DNA of 64,000 bases from Labia minor (GCA_963082975.1 OY720344.1:2790001-2854000), one strand, 5' to 3'. Positions 23,640 through 35,079 are shown, counted from the stretch's first letter. Notes: generated from the letters alone by a model not told the origin. A program made the numbers and translations.

Positions 23640-24060
23640 TCAAGTTTGATCTTTTGTTTTGTTTTTGTTTTTGTTTTTTTTTTTTTTTCATTTAAAATGA
23701 ATGAATGAATGAATTAATTAATTTTAAGAATTTAGAGTTATCAAAATTTGTGTGTGTGTGTTTGTGTATTCTTCAAACAATTCATTTGTTTTTGTTCATA
23801 TTGTTACATATTTGAAATATTCTTTGCTTATTATAGACTTAGCAAAATGTTTGACATAATTTATTTTTATTTTCAGTTTTTGCCAAGAATGCGACTGGGC
23901 TCTCGCTTCGAGACGTAGACGTCGACGCCGCGACGGCGACGCCGCGTCTTTTTGCCAACACAAATCAGTTTAATTCATATCTTTACAATTATGGGTTATT
24001 TAGGGTAGTACAAATTCGGATATAATTAAGAAATAAATATGATAAATGAGATTTTAGGTA
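23640..24060. other. AT-rich DNA with one GC-rich knot
   Basis: At 23911-23950, GACGTAGACGTCGACGCCGC followed by GACGGCGACGCCGCGTC forms a self-complementary GC knot unlike anything nearby. A GT array lies at 23750-23762. Confidence 0.5.
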
Positions 24061-24113
24061 AATTAAAATAAACAATCCTACCCATACATTTTCATTCATC
24101 CATTCATCCATCC

Positions 24114-24115
<2 letters not shown>

Positions 24116-24169
<54 letters not shown>
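24116..24169. repeat. (TA)n microsatellite
   Basis: About 25 TA units in an AT-rich context. Confidence 0.95.
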
Positions 24170-24172
<3 letters not shown>

Positions 24173-24249
24173 TTTATGGTAATAAATATATTATAAAAAA
24201 GATTATTATATTAATTAGATAATTATATAAAAGGAAATAATATAAATAT

Positions 24250-24530
24250 AAAAAAAATTTATAAAATAACGTTTTTCCAATATTTATAATATAATAATTA
24301 TTATTCAATAATAACATTAACTTAACATCAATACATAAAATTAATTTTAGAAGATTAATATATTTTTTAATATATTTAATATAAAAATGCTTTTAAATTT
24401 TCCATACATACTTTGATATAAGTAAGTATATTACAGTGAAAAATAATAAAAGATTAATTTCTTAGCTCTTAATCTATCAATTTTATTGCATGATAAAAAA
24501 ATTTATAAAAAAGTTTATGTGTTTGCTGAT
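24250..24530 (-). repeat. Repeat G fragment, inverted
   Basis: Inverse of 9540-9930, including TTATAAAATAACGTTTTTCC and the stretch AATAAAAGATTAATTTCTTA. Confidence 0.6.
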
Positions 24531-24890
24531 TAATAAGAATTCATCATTAATTTGAATGCTATGAAATATTTTTAAAATTAAAATTTTCAAAATTAAAATC
24601 TATTTCTGAAATCAATATTTATGTTTCAAAATACGTTGAAAAAAAATTAAAAGTTAGTTACTAAAAGTAATTAATCGCTAATTATATTACAATTAATTGA
24701 TTAATTATAATTCAATTATATTTCTTCCATACCTTCCATCATGGAAATATCTATAAAAAATTTCAAAAGTCTATCTCAATTTAAAGATGATGAAAAATCG
24801 ATTTCAATTTGTCAAAAGAGCCAACAGACAGACAGACAGACAAAGAAACAGACGCCAAGTGAAGTGAAGTTAAGAAAAACGTTATAATAA
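24520..24890 (+). repeat. Repeat H, copy 2
   Basis: Follows 13185-13530 closely and ends in CAGACAGACAGACAGAC and AAGTGAAGTTAAGAAAAACG. Confidence 0.65.
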
Positions 24891-24899
24891 AAAAAGGTA

Positions 24900-25590
24900 A
24901 AAAATTTTTCCTGATTTATCTCTTAAACATTTTCAATTTTTCAATATGGCTGTAATGTAAGTATCACCAAGTGTGGCCACACGTGATATATCATAGAATT
25001 AGTAATATAACATGTTAATCACTAGTTTCTATTGAATTTATAAATCTTATAGATAAATGGTTATATCATAAGTAGGTACTATAATTTTAATTTTTTAATA
25101 ATAATAAGAATATCTATGTAATATAAAATCTAAAGTGATATACACAAAAAGAAAAAAAATAGATTTAAAGTTGTTAATTATCAATTATATTTTATAATAA
25201 ATATAAAAATATGTAGCGATTGTATAATGTATATTACGAGTATATTATTATATAAATAAATAATATGAAAGTATCGAAAAAATTAATAATCCTTTGAAAT
25301 TGTGTGAAAAATTAAAAAATAAAAAAATTGTTTTTTTTTATCATAAATAGATAATAGATACACGTACCTGCATTGCATTAATGTTTATGTTAAAAGTAAA
25401 AGAGAAAAATGATAGTAAAGGATTGGATTAATTAAAAAAATAAATAAATGAATATTTATTATATTTCTGTTTCTGTTTCTGTTTCTGTATCATATAAAAA
25501 AGGAATTTGTTGTTGTTGTTTTAGTTATTTTTTTATTTTATTATATTTTTGATATTTTTTTTTTTTTTTTAATTAAATATCAACAGTAAG
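24900..25590. other. AT-rich DNA, no gene seen
   Basis: Only a short (TTTCTG)n run near 25465-25485 stands out. Confidence 0.4.
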
Positions 25591-25599
25591 CTAAAATGA

Positions 25600-25850
25600 G
25601 ATGCCGTTATGTGGTGGTAGGGAGTTGTTTGCCAGGTGGGCGGGGAGTGGGGATTGCAAAATGGCAATTTGCATAATGGCCCAAGTGGTAGCGGTGCATC
25701 CGGCAAGGGCTGGCGAACCACAGCAAGGGCATTCCCGTCTAGACACTGCACCAGACAAAAATATCTAGCACGCGCCACTCACTCACTCACTCACCAGAGG
25801 AAAAACTAACCAACCAGGCCAATCAATCCAGACAGTCAGTTCACTCTTAA
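25600..25850. promoter_or_regulatory. GC-rich non-repeat island with GTCTAGAC
   Basis: High GC, no internal copy, no convincing ORF. It contains GGTGGGCGGGGAGTGGGGAT, similar in style to GGTGGTGGGGAGTGGGGAGT at 15080, and one exact GTCTAGAC at 25737-25744. CACTCACTCACTCAC follows. A candidate regulatory element. Confidence 0.3.
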
Positions 25851-25859
25851 CAAAAGTTA

Positions 25860-26815
25860 CAGTTCTATTCCCAAGTTATATTACTTATACCAGTACATGA
25901 CTGCATGACCTAATTAACATTTATTTACCCTTCAACATTCAAAACCAAAATAATTAATGTTCAATAAATTTATTTGTATTTCAAACGCACAATTTAAAAA
26001 TAAACTACAACATATTAGTTACTACACGTTTTCATTATTTCATTATACACCTACTAGAATATATTTTTTTCAAATTTTAAAACATGGCACATGGAAGATA
26101 TTATAGATTTGCATATTAAATTAACAAATAATTTTATTTTTATAATTTTAAAGTAAATATAAAATCAAACAAATTGAATCGAGAACAACGCCTATACATT
26201 CATTCATCTTTGAATTAAATTAAAATAAATAAATAAATTGAATAAATATACTCGTACCAAGATATTGAACTAAAAGTAAATACGCTCGTATTTGTGTTTT
26301 TTCTTTAAAGATTCCTTATTGAGTTAGAAAGTTTCTCAAAGTTTCTTTAGTAAATCTTCCAGCATTCAAAGGGCTTAAATTTATGTCTAGATTGCTTCAA
26401 GTTAATACCACATCACACACTCTCTAATTATAATTAGTCAATTTAGAAATACTATTCCTTTCTTACCATCACCCTATCATAAGGATTCCTATACTCGTTA
26501 TTTACGATATTCATCATTTACTCCAACTTAGCACAAATTTATACATAATTGTTAAAATCAAATGAAAATTTATAATTATGTGCTAAAATCGATATAATCA
26601 AATAAATAAATAAGTAAATAAATCCCGAAAGAGAAATTATCAAGACTTCTTAAATGGATGAATGAATGAATAGCATTCATTATTATTATTGAAAGATGAA
26701 AGGAAGAAAAATAATTTCTTTATAATTAGAATAAAAATATCCACCCCCCCCCCCCAAACATTGTGCAAAAAATAATTTAAAAGTGATTAGTTTTGTAACT
26801 GAGAATCTCCAAAAG
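25860..26815. other. AT-rich DNA, no gene seen
   Basis: Short ORFs only; a C-run lies at 26744-26755. Confidence 0.4.
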
Positions 26816-26818
26816 AAA

Positions 26819-26998
26819 TTAGCTGGAGTGTCTCCACTCGACAATCTCGCAATTTGAATTGGATTAATTAACACATTTATATATTATATTTAAATTAAAT
26901 TTAATTAATTATAAATTATAAATTAAAATTAATAAATAATTATTTATTTATTAAACCAGCGCATGTTTGACTCTTTGTTGATGAATTTCAGCTTGATG
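26819..26998 (-). mobile_element. HINE-1 fragment (3' end)
   Basis: Contains the hairpin GAGTGTCTCCACTC and the subterminal block down to AAACCAGCGCATGTTTG, then stops. The microsatellite and 5' end are missing. Confidence 0.75.
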
Positions 26999-26999
26999 A

Positions 27000-27440
27000 G
27001 TGAAAGAGTGGGATTATATTATTGCATCTCTTGTTTGAGTTCATAAGGGAGTGCTTTGAGGTATTAAAAGTTAAAAGAAGAATAAAACTGAAAGGGAATT
27101 AAAAAAAAAGTTAAAGAAAGTGAAACGAATTTTTAAAAATATTAATTAATAATTAGTAAACTTGACATATTTTTTGGTTTGTTTTTCTATTCCCAATTAT
27201 ACAATTTATTTATTTATTTATTTATTAATAAGACTAGCTTTTGTGATTCAATGAACATTTATAATTAAGCATTGTCATCGTTATTTTATTATAATTACGA
27301 ATAATAACGAAGGATGTTGATGATGATTGTGATATAAATTATTAATTATTATAATGAAAATACGAGAATTTTAAATATAAAAGAAAAAAAATTCAATTAA
27401 AATGCATGAAAGTACTTATTTATAAGTAAAAATTTATAAA
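27000..27440. other. AT-rich DNA, no gene seen
   Basis: Flank of the nested cluster; a TTTA array at 27205-27228 is the only simple repeat. Confidence 0.4.
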
Positions 27441-27722
27441 CTATATACCAGTGAATTTCAACCAGTGTGCCGCAAGATTATGACTTCCGACTTTTTTACT
27501 ATCTCGCCAGAGATGATGGTATTGCGATCACGAAAATTTTCGATGTTGAGATTTTGATGTTTTTATACGTTTTGAAGGTTCCTGAAAAATTTTCACTAAG
27601 GTTGAGAAATCTATATATATAAAAAAAGGTTTTTGTCTGCACATTGCTCAGAATTTAAAAATTTTTGCATATCTTCGCGTTTCATGACCTCTAGAATCCA
27701 AAAGTGACTTTAGAATTTTTCA

Positions 27723-27723
27723 C

Positions 27724-27794
<71 letters not shown>

Positions 27795-27796
27795 CG
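27723..27796. repeat. (GTCT)n microsatellite in the Helitron 5' region
   Basis: About 18 units, directly followed by CCGGAAAATTACTATTTTAT. Such arrays near the 5' end recur in related elements here. Confidence 0.95.
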
Positions 27797-27799
27797 GAA

Positions 27800-29280
27800 A
27801 ATTACTATTTTATAGACTCAGAATTGGCTGAACCGATTTCTTTGAAATTACATCACAATATTCTTATATACCTCTAGAGTAACATAGGCTATAAATTTTA
27901 TTAATATCTTATTAATAACCGCAGAAATTAATTTTTTAAAGTTTATATAATTCTCCGTGTTGTTCATTTAAGAGCAGCTCGCGGCTCACTGTCGGCCTAG
28001 CGGAATCATTTCAAACAATGAATTATCATAGAGATTCCCAATCGAAGAATTATTATAATATTTCCCTTTTTATTTTAAATTCTAATATACAAATATCAAT
28101 TCAATTAAATAATTTATTCTAAAAGTTCTCAATTTAATTAAAATATTTATTAGATCATATTTTTATCTTAAATTATTTTTTATTTAATTGAATATTTCTT
28201 CTTTTCTATAATATATATATAATAATATATAAATTTTATCATTGAATAATAAAAAAAAATATTATTTAACCTGAATTAAAATGACTGAATTATATTATCT
28301 TTGTTTTTTATTTTAATTTAATTACTCTATTATTAATTACTAAATATATATATATTATATAAAAATTAAAATATGATGATATAAAGTTGTTTTAAATTTT
28401 TGACATTTTTAAATTGGGTATATTTTTTAAATTTATTAAAATGTCTTTTTTATTTATTATGTTTAAAAGATTCATTTTTATTATGTGATATTAATAAAAA
28501 ATAACGATGCTCTGTGCAAGTCGAATCATGTTGCACATAATTAAATAGCAATTGCCAAACAAAGAATATAATATTTTTTTAAATTCTTATATTTAAATAT
28601 CATTTCAATTAAATAATTTATTCTAAAAGGTCTCATTTTAATGCAATTTATAATTTTCTTCTAATTCAGATTTAGGACAAATCGTACAACATTATATCAA
28701 ATCTCGCTAAGAACATTCAATATTTTTGTACACAAATTATTCAGAGTATTGGCTAAGCGTATCACTCACAATCAGTTTATATTGAAATTTATATAAATTA
28801 ACAAAGTAAAAATTTTTATTTGTTTAAATTTTATTATAATGAATCAAAAAAAATTAAATATATAGATCACATGATTAAGAGAAGCAAAAAACTTAACAGA
28901 AAATAACTGTTGGATGGAGGTCGGACATGACAGAAACTGTAAGCGAAATCTTCATATTGCGACGAATAATTTTCAAATCCCCTAGCACCACAGAATTTAA
29001 GTTTCTTTTAAGGAAAATAACTATGATCTAAAAAAATTAATAAATGAACTTAATAATAAAAAAAACAAATAAATCAATTAATTTAAATTAATACTATTAA
29101 TGAATGTATATATTGGTCATTTATCTATAGTTTTATACCGTTAATTTTTATAAATTGTCTCAAGTCTCTATTTTTGCATTTTCTCAAGTTTCATTATAAT
29201 TAAAAATATTCAATAATAATCTAGCAATGAAAATAAAATACCAAAATGTAATGATCAAGAAATATTATACTCTATTATAA
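27800..29280. other. AT-rich Helitron interior, no ORF
   Basis: Non-coding sequence. Parts resemble 10850-11400 in Helitron A, such as TTTATTCTAAAAGT and GAATATTTCTTCTTTTCTAT, supporting family membership. The block 28640-29280 also matches parts of 54940-55210 in Helitron C. Confidence 0.5.
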
Positions 29281-29289
29281 CATATACAA

Positions 29290-30296
29290 TACTTATAAAC
29301 TATAGGCGGAGGAAATATTAGGAGATATCATTGCGGGTTCAGGCCAAATCGACCAACATTAATTAAGATATTTTCATTATGACAGATATTAGGAAAAAAA
29401 CCGCGAATTCAATATTCAATCTGTTCACTAATTATTTGTAGACTTTAGTAAAACATACGCATAACTCAATAGATCCGGATAAACTTTTTCAAATTTTCAA
29501 TCTTCAAATTTCTCTTGAAGGTAGTAAAGAAAGAATAAGATGCGGAAATCAATTGTAAAATATTAGGTTACTCAGACGACTTAAATATAATAGGAGATTC
29601 GGCAATTGCAATTACAGATAGCGAGGAAAATTTAATGGAGGTTTGAAATTAATAGTGATAAGAAAAAATATTTAGTAACAAAGAGGAAGAGTATTAACAT
29701 ACAAAATCTTAAGATACAAAATGTAGAATTTGAATATGTAGAAAAATTGAATGTAATCACGAAGGATAATAATATTTGAGAAGAATTTTAATCGGGGTTG
29801 CAATCGGGAAACGCCTGTTATCTGCAATAAAGAGGCTTATCTCTTCAAAATTATTATCAAAGGGAATATATAAAAAGATTATTTTGCCTGTTGCATTATA
29901 TGGGTAGGAGGCATGGTCTATGACCCTTGGAGATGAGAGTAGATTCAGAGTATTTGAGAATAGGATTCTTCCCTGCATTTATTGGCCAAAGAAAGATGAG
30001 GTCACCGGGTATGGGGGAGACTGCATAACAAGAAATTGCATGGCCTCTCTGCATCTTCAGAAATAGTTAGGGTTATAAAAGGGAAAAAGCTGCGATAGGC
30101 AGGGCACGTGGCTAGAATGGGAGAGGAAAAAGATATTGGTGGGAAGACCGATTGGAAAACGTCCGCTTGGAAAACCAATGACGCGTAGGAAGGGACGTAA
30201 GAGAGATGGAACAAGGGCTCAGGATACTTGGAGAAATGTGGTTGTTGCGGCTAAGAACTTTCGAGTATCTTTGAGCCACATAGGTAGATAGATATA
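29290..30296 (+). pseudogene. LINE reverse transcriptase relic inside the Helitron
   Basis: Starts with CGFRPNRSTLIKIF-like residues, then YSDDLNIIGDSAIAIT (mutated YADD) near 29570-29610, KTKYLV-like residues, KTIILPVALYG, RFRVFENRILPCIYWPKKDE, LHNKKLHGLSASSEIVRVIK and an AGHVARMGEEK segment. Stops and frameshifts are frequent. It ends with ATAGGTAGATAGATATAAC, a GATA-type tail. The same LINE 3' boundary occurs at the same place in the other three plus-strand Helitrons. Confidence 0.8.
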
Positions 30297-30837
30297 ACAT
30301 ATACAATAATAATATATATAATTAATATAGTGATTAAATTAAAATATATTGAAGTGAAACTTCTTTAGCGGCGTCCTGACATTTGGTTGAGAATGGAGAG
30401 TGAATTGAAAAATTGAAATTTCGTAACGCGTTACGAAACGCAAGAGAGAAAAAAGATATAGATATAACGAGTGAGAATGAGATAGCCTCTATCTCCGTCT
30501 CTCTTTTGTGCGGTGTTTCGTTCTTGAGAGAGAGGCTATCTGGGTCTTTCTTTTGTCCGGTCTTTCGGTCTTGAGAAAGAGGCTATCTGCGTGTTGCTTT
30601 TGTGCTGTCTTTCGTTCTAATACCCTCTCGCTAGGTCCAAAGTCCATGGCGCGCATGCGCGCCAGTACGTTGACCCGGAATAATATTTCTCAGCTTCTAC
30701 TGGGTCAAAGAATAAAAATTAGTATGACTTATGATCAAAAGAGGGCGAGATCTCCACCTTGTCCAGTAGATATCGCAATTAAATACAATTTGAATTTAAA
30801 TATATATTAATTTCAAAATTTGCCTAAACATTTATAA

Positions 30838-31171
30838 AAATAAATATACATATGAAATTTGTTATTTTTTTTTAATATTAAAAAATATTTAATTTGAGAT
30901 TAATTATATGTAAAAAGATCAACTATCAAATAGATTCAAACTTTTATTTTCTTTGATTAGATTATAATTAAATATTATTTATATTATTTAAAAATTATTA
31001 TTTTTCTATTTATTAAGGATGTCTATTAAAAAATTGTAATTAACCTTATCATATGTCAAATATTATAGCTAAGTTTTTTTGAATTTTTTAAAATTTTTTA
31101 TATAATTAATCTCAAATTAAATATTTTTTAATATTAAAAAATAACAAATTTCATATGTATATTTATTTATT
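30838..31171. repeat. 65-bp inverted repeat around a 200-bp loop
   Basis: AATATACATATGAAATTTGT, a T-run, AATATTAAAAAATA and TTTAATTTGAGATTAATTA at 30841-30909 recur inverted at 31104-31168 with few changes. It has no coding content. Confidence 0.7.
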
Positions 31172-31194
31172 TTTAATATTAAACGTATTTCATA

Positions 31195-31625
31195 TTTTTT
31201 GAGAGAGATTAATAAATATATATATATTTTATTAAAAATAAATATTTTAAATATAAAATTTCGAAATTAAATAATGAATTTTAAAATATTTTAAATATAA
31301 AAAAATGTTAATACAATATCATTTAAAAAAAAAGCGGGATTAATAAATATATATATATATTTTATTAAAAATAAATATTTTTAATTTTATTTCGAAATTA
31401 AATAATAAATTTTAAAATATTTTAAATATAAAATTTCGAAATTAAATAATGAATTTTAAAATATTTTAAATATAAAAAAATGTTAATACAATATCATTTA
31501 AAAAAAAAGCGGGATTAATAAATATATATATATATTTTATTAAAAATAAATATTTTTAATTTTATTTCGAAATTAAATAATAAATTTTAAAATATTTTAA
31601 ATATAAAAAAAATATTAATACAAAA
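31195..31625. repeat. 175-bp tandem repeat, about 2.5 units
   Basis: Units start at GCGGGATTAATAAATATATA (31334 and 31509), with a partial unit before them. Units contain ATTTCGAAATTAAATAAT and are nearly identical. A single related unit, inverted, lies at 18180-18310 within element E. Confidence 0.8.
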
Positions 31626-31872
31626 TTAAAAAAAGGCGGGAGTAAAATTTCAAAATGGATGCCATTTACGTCACCCATATATAATTTTCAATTAAGAAAT
31701 TAATAATGAAGCTGTAAGTTTCAAGAGATGTAATCAATAAAACTCAATTTTTCTTTATAAATACTATATCTAGTGTGAATTTGAAAAAAATCGTTAGAGC
31801 GGTTTTTGAGAACCAATGGTTATAGATAAATAGATAGATATATACAATTTTAGCTAGCATAATAAGATAAGA
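31625..31872 (-). mobile_element. Element E 5' portion, minus strand, inside the Helitron
   Basis: The minus-strand start at 31872 (TC then TTATCTTATTATGCTAGC) matches the first 240 bp of the element at 17944, including GTTCTCAAAAACCGCTCTAACG. It leads into the tandem repeats to the left. The matching 3' hairpin was not found. Confidence 0.6.
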
Positions 31873-32114
31873 TATATATCGTGAAATAATTAAAATTCTC
31901 AAGTCAAATATACAGCGTGCACGCATACCGACGCATGTAATTGTGTGTGTGAACATGGTCGGCGATTCACACGCCAACACATACAGTTATGTGCGTCGAT
32001 GACCATTCACGTTATTTATCCGAATCTCAACATTACTTTAACACTACTAAATCGATTTAAAATTATTATTGCATTTAAAACTGCTTTTCTCTACTCCACA
32101 GATTTCACTATGCC

Positions 32115-32516
32115 GAAAAAAAATAACGACCAAAATTTAGACGATATTATTTATTTCATACACCGTTCACTACTGGTTTATAGCCACACAGGTGCTAATG
32201 CACTTGAACGAGGCGAAGATAAAATCCCTCTAATTCTCGGGGGAGATTTTAATGTAAATTTTGGATCTGAGATGATTCGTTGCCGTTGATCAACTTTCTT
32301 CGAGAAACATTTGGTCTGCTTATAAATAACGATCCCAAGGAATCAACAACAAAATCTGGAACTACAATAGATGCTGTTTTTACACGTTATATAGAAAATA
32401 TCGAATCACGAACATATATATCTTATTTTAGTTATCACAAGCCATTAATATCAGTATTACCAATTGAAGCACCAACCGACAATAGTACAGGCAATGTAGA
32501 TATGATGATAGAGTAG
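32115..32516 (+). pseudogene. Endonuclease-like (EEP fold) C-terminal relic of a Helitron protein
   Basis: The first frame ends IPLILGGDFNVNFGSE, a GDFN motif typical of endonuclease/exonuclease/phosphatase folds. A two-base shift near 32268 moves the sequence into the second frame (to 32516): LINFLRETFGLLINNDP, TTKSGTTIDAVFTRYIENIE and ISYFSYHKPL, where the final H is in the usual catalytic place. Insect Helitron-type helicase proteins often carry such a C-terminal domain (family knowledge, not checked here). Its place about 360 bp before the Helitron 3' end agrees with that. Confidence 0.55.
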
Positions 32517-32880
32517 ATAATAATAATAATAATAAAGCGAATATTTGTTACGAAAATTTTATACTGTTATATGTCTTTCGAAATGATCCCTTTATTTTTC
32601 TCTATTTCTCTCTCACTCACACTCTCAACTAAAATTTATCTTATTCTCTAGATTGTAAGAAGTTTCACTTCCGCCACGTGTACGATGCTGCACATTTTGC
32701 TTTTTTTTTAAATAAGAACACAAAAAGAAATGAATGTTTTATGTAATATACTGATTGAAACAAAATGGATGAAAACCTTTTACTACTTTCAACCACCAAA
32801 TACTATGTACAACTCGGGGGTACAGGGGGCGGAGCCCCCGTCTAGGTGTGAAGAGCGCCGAAGGCGCTCTGAGCAGCTAG

Positions 32881-32921
<41 letters not shown>

Positions 32922-33547
32922 ATGTATGTATGTAGACAAGATTACTCAAGCTATTATTTGAGCTAGAATCATGAAATTTGGTATACGGGCATTATTCAAA
33001 ATTTGTAGTTTTCTATCCACTTTTGAGAAATCTAGCTCAACCGGAAGAGGGTCATTACATACAACGTTTTGATTTTTTTTCTTCTAAAGTGACCGTAAAA
33101 ATAAAGATACACGGAATGTTTGATAATTTTTCGCATGATTAAAAATTGTATAAAACTGCTATATATAGAATTTCAGCTGGATTGAATCGCTGAAAGTACC
33201 AGAATTCATTTTTTAACTCTGCAAATCTCACGCGCCAATACGTGACGTAGTGCCATCAACAAAGGCAGCCAAACATGCGCTGATTTAATAAATATTATTT
33301 ATTAATTTTAATTTATAATTTATAATAAATTAAATTTAATTTAAATATATAATATAATATATGTTAATTAATCCAATTCAAATTGCGAGATAGTCGAGTG
33401 GACAGCTTATTTTCGAAATTTTTTTAATTTGGTTCTAAAAAGAACAAACTTTTACACTCATCTTTTTCTTTGTGTGCCACCAAATTTTTAAATCGTTAAA
33501 AGTGTGTGCCGCGGTAAAAAAAAAGGTTGAGAACCATTGCTATATAC

Positions 33548-34004
33548 TATACTTTTAAATATTCTTCTAATATTTGGAAAATGAGAAAATGAATAAATGA
33601 TCATAGTAATTGAATATTAGATTGGCAAATGAAACCTTCGATTTAGTTGATTTGATTAGACTTTTAAAGAGGCGACCAATCCATGGATGCGTCTCCTTAA
33701 TTGTATTTGGGTTTCTATTTTCTATTTTTTTCCATTTTGAAGGATAAATGAGAGGGGTGGCAAAAAGAAATCAAGCAGAAAGCGAGTTGATGAGTAGTTC
33801 TGATTGTCTAAAAAAGAAAAAGAAAAATAAAAAAAAAATGTGGATATTTGAGGGACAGTTGCCTGCAGCCACACATCCTCGCCAATCGATATCCAGACTC
33901 GTCCGCCCGAGGGAACCCACCAACACGACACTTTCGCTCTCCTTGTCCTCTCCATTGTTCATCCCTGTTCGTTAAAGGACGAGGGAGAAATTCTACTTAA
34001 TTAC

Positions 34005-34039
<35 letters not shown>

Positions 34040-34355
34040 AAAATGTTTGGAATTTTTACCGCTTTCCATTTCAATTTATACCATTAATTACCATTAAATC
34101 TCACCCATAAATTTCAATTTAATTTTGATCAACGTAAATACTTTTATTTTTATTCATAAATAAAAGGGATTTTTCTTGGAGAAATAAAAAACAAAAAAAA
34201 AAAAAATATTATATATTCTTAATGAAAATGAATTTTATTAAATATTAAGAGATGATTTTTTTCATGATTTCTATTTGAAAAGAAAGTATCCTCTCAAAAC
34301 AATAATAATAAAATTGATTTATTTAAATCTACTTACAAAGGAAGATATTTAAATT
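33548..34355. other. AT-rich DNA with a short GC patch
   Basis: 33740-33975 is somewhat GC-richer with short overlapping ORFs on both strands, none recognisable. An A-run lies at 34010-34036. Confidence 0.35.
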
Positions 34356-34361
34356 AAAATT

Positions 34362-34893
34362 AGCTGGAGTGTCTCCACTCGACTATCTCGCAAATTTGAA
34401 TTTGGATTAATTAACATATATTATATTATATATTTAAATTAAATTTAATTTATTATAAATTATAAATTAAAATTAATAAATAATATTTATTAAATCAGCG
34501 CATGTTTGGCTGCCTTTGTTGATGGCACCATGCCACGTGTTGGCGCGTGAGATTTGCAGAGTTAAAAAATGAATTCTGGTACTTTCAGCGATTCCATCAA
34601 GCTGAAATTCTATATATAGCAGTTTTATACAATTTTTAATCATGTGAAAAACTATCAAACATTCCGTGTATCTTTATTTTTACGGTCACTTTAGAAGAAA
34701 AAAAATCAAAACGTTGTAGGTAATGACCCTCTTCCGGTTGAGCTAGATTTCTCAAAAGTGGATAGAAAACTACGAATTTTGAATAATGCCCGTATACCAA
34801 ATTTCATGATTCTGGCTCAAACCGTTTTTGCGTAATCTTGTCTACATACACACATACACATACACACACACACATACACTGGCGAGATAGTAA
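34362..34893 (-). mobile_element. HINE-1 copy with shortened 5' region
   Basis: The hairpin end GGAGTGTCTCCACTCGACTA is at the left, the CA microsatellite at 34848-34878, and GGCGAGATAGTAAAA follows immediately. The approximately 100 bp normally between microsatellite and 5' end are missing. Confidence 0.8.
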
Positions 34894-35079
34894 AATAGTA
34901 TTCATTAATTCATATTTGTATAAGATTGATAATTTATTTAAAAATAGATAATCAATCCAATGGATTGAAATGAATTTGTATTTAATTAATAATTTGGTTC
35001 CGCAGTTGCAATTGCAAAGTGGCTTTTCTGTTGCAATTTCTCTTCTAATGTAAATAAAGGGAAGAAAAAGAGTGAAGAG

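Larger units (their letters stand above)
30351..32671. mobile_element. Segment bounded by perfect 15-bp inverted repeats, only in the long Helitron
   Basis: GAAGTGAAACTTCTT at 30351-30365 is repeated inverted at 32657-32671. In the shorter family members the sequences outside these points are nearly adjacent. The segment holds two exact palindromes (30419-30438, 30648-30663), three 47-bp tandem units (30499-30625), AT-rich repeats and the endonuclease relic. It is either an insertion or the coding core that short copies have lost. The endonuclease relic favours the latter. Confidence 0.5.
27610..32880 (+). mobile_element. Helitron, 5.3 kb, nested in HINE-1; longest copy of its family
   Basis: Starts A|TC (27609-27611) with TCTATATATATAAAAAAAGG then TTTTTGTCTGC. 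Ends with GGGGGCGGAGCCCCC, hairpin GAGCGCCGAAGGCGCTC and GAGCAGCTAG|T at 32880-32881. Rejoining 27609 to 32881 restores the HINE-1 order seen at 42470-42510, which proves the boundaries. Contents: a CTGT array, LINE RT relic, a palindrome-rich block, 175-bp tandem repeats, an inverted piece of element E and an endonuclease-like coding relic. Rep and helicase domains are not recognisable. Confidence 0.85.
27498..33407 (+). mobile_element. HINE-1 inserted in the hAT element, itself split by a Helitron
   Basis: The 5' end TTACTATCTCGCCAGAG lies in a T-run of the hAT sequence. HINE-1 sequence runs to GGTTGAGAAA (27609), is broken by the Helitron, and resumes at 32881 with the TA/GT microsatellite and TGTAGACAAGATTA. 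It ends GCGAGATAGTCGAGTGGACAGC, with part of the hairpin deleted. Flanking T runs fit T-T insertion as described for Helentrons. Confidence 0.85.
27449..33539. mobile_element. hAT element (outer shell of a nested cluster), 8-bp target duplication
   Basis: The left end CAGTGAATTTCAACC and right end GGTTGAGAACCATTG (33525-33539) are flanked by CTATATAC at 27441-27448 and 33540-33547, a perfect 8-bp duplication over 6 kb apart. The ends match the intact relative at 41298-41854, for example AGTGTGCCGC followed by AAGATTATGACTT at the left and GTGTGCCGCGGTAAAA at the right. Only about 45 bp of the left arm and 130 bp of the right arm are hAT sequence. All else is later insertion. Confidence 0.92.

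Noticed and set aside
27723..27796. Regular repeat that might suggest a CRISPR array
   Set aside because: It is a simple GTCT array without spacers, in a eukaryotic transposon.
31195..31625. 175-bp tandem units as a possible centromeric satellite
   Set aside because: Only about 2.5 units, inside a Helitron and derived from element E sequence.
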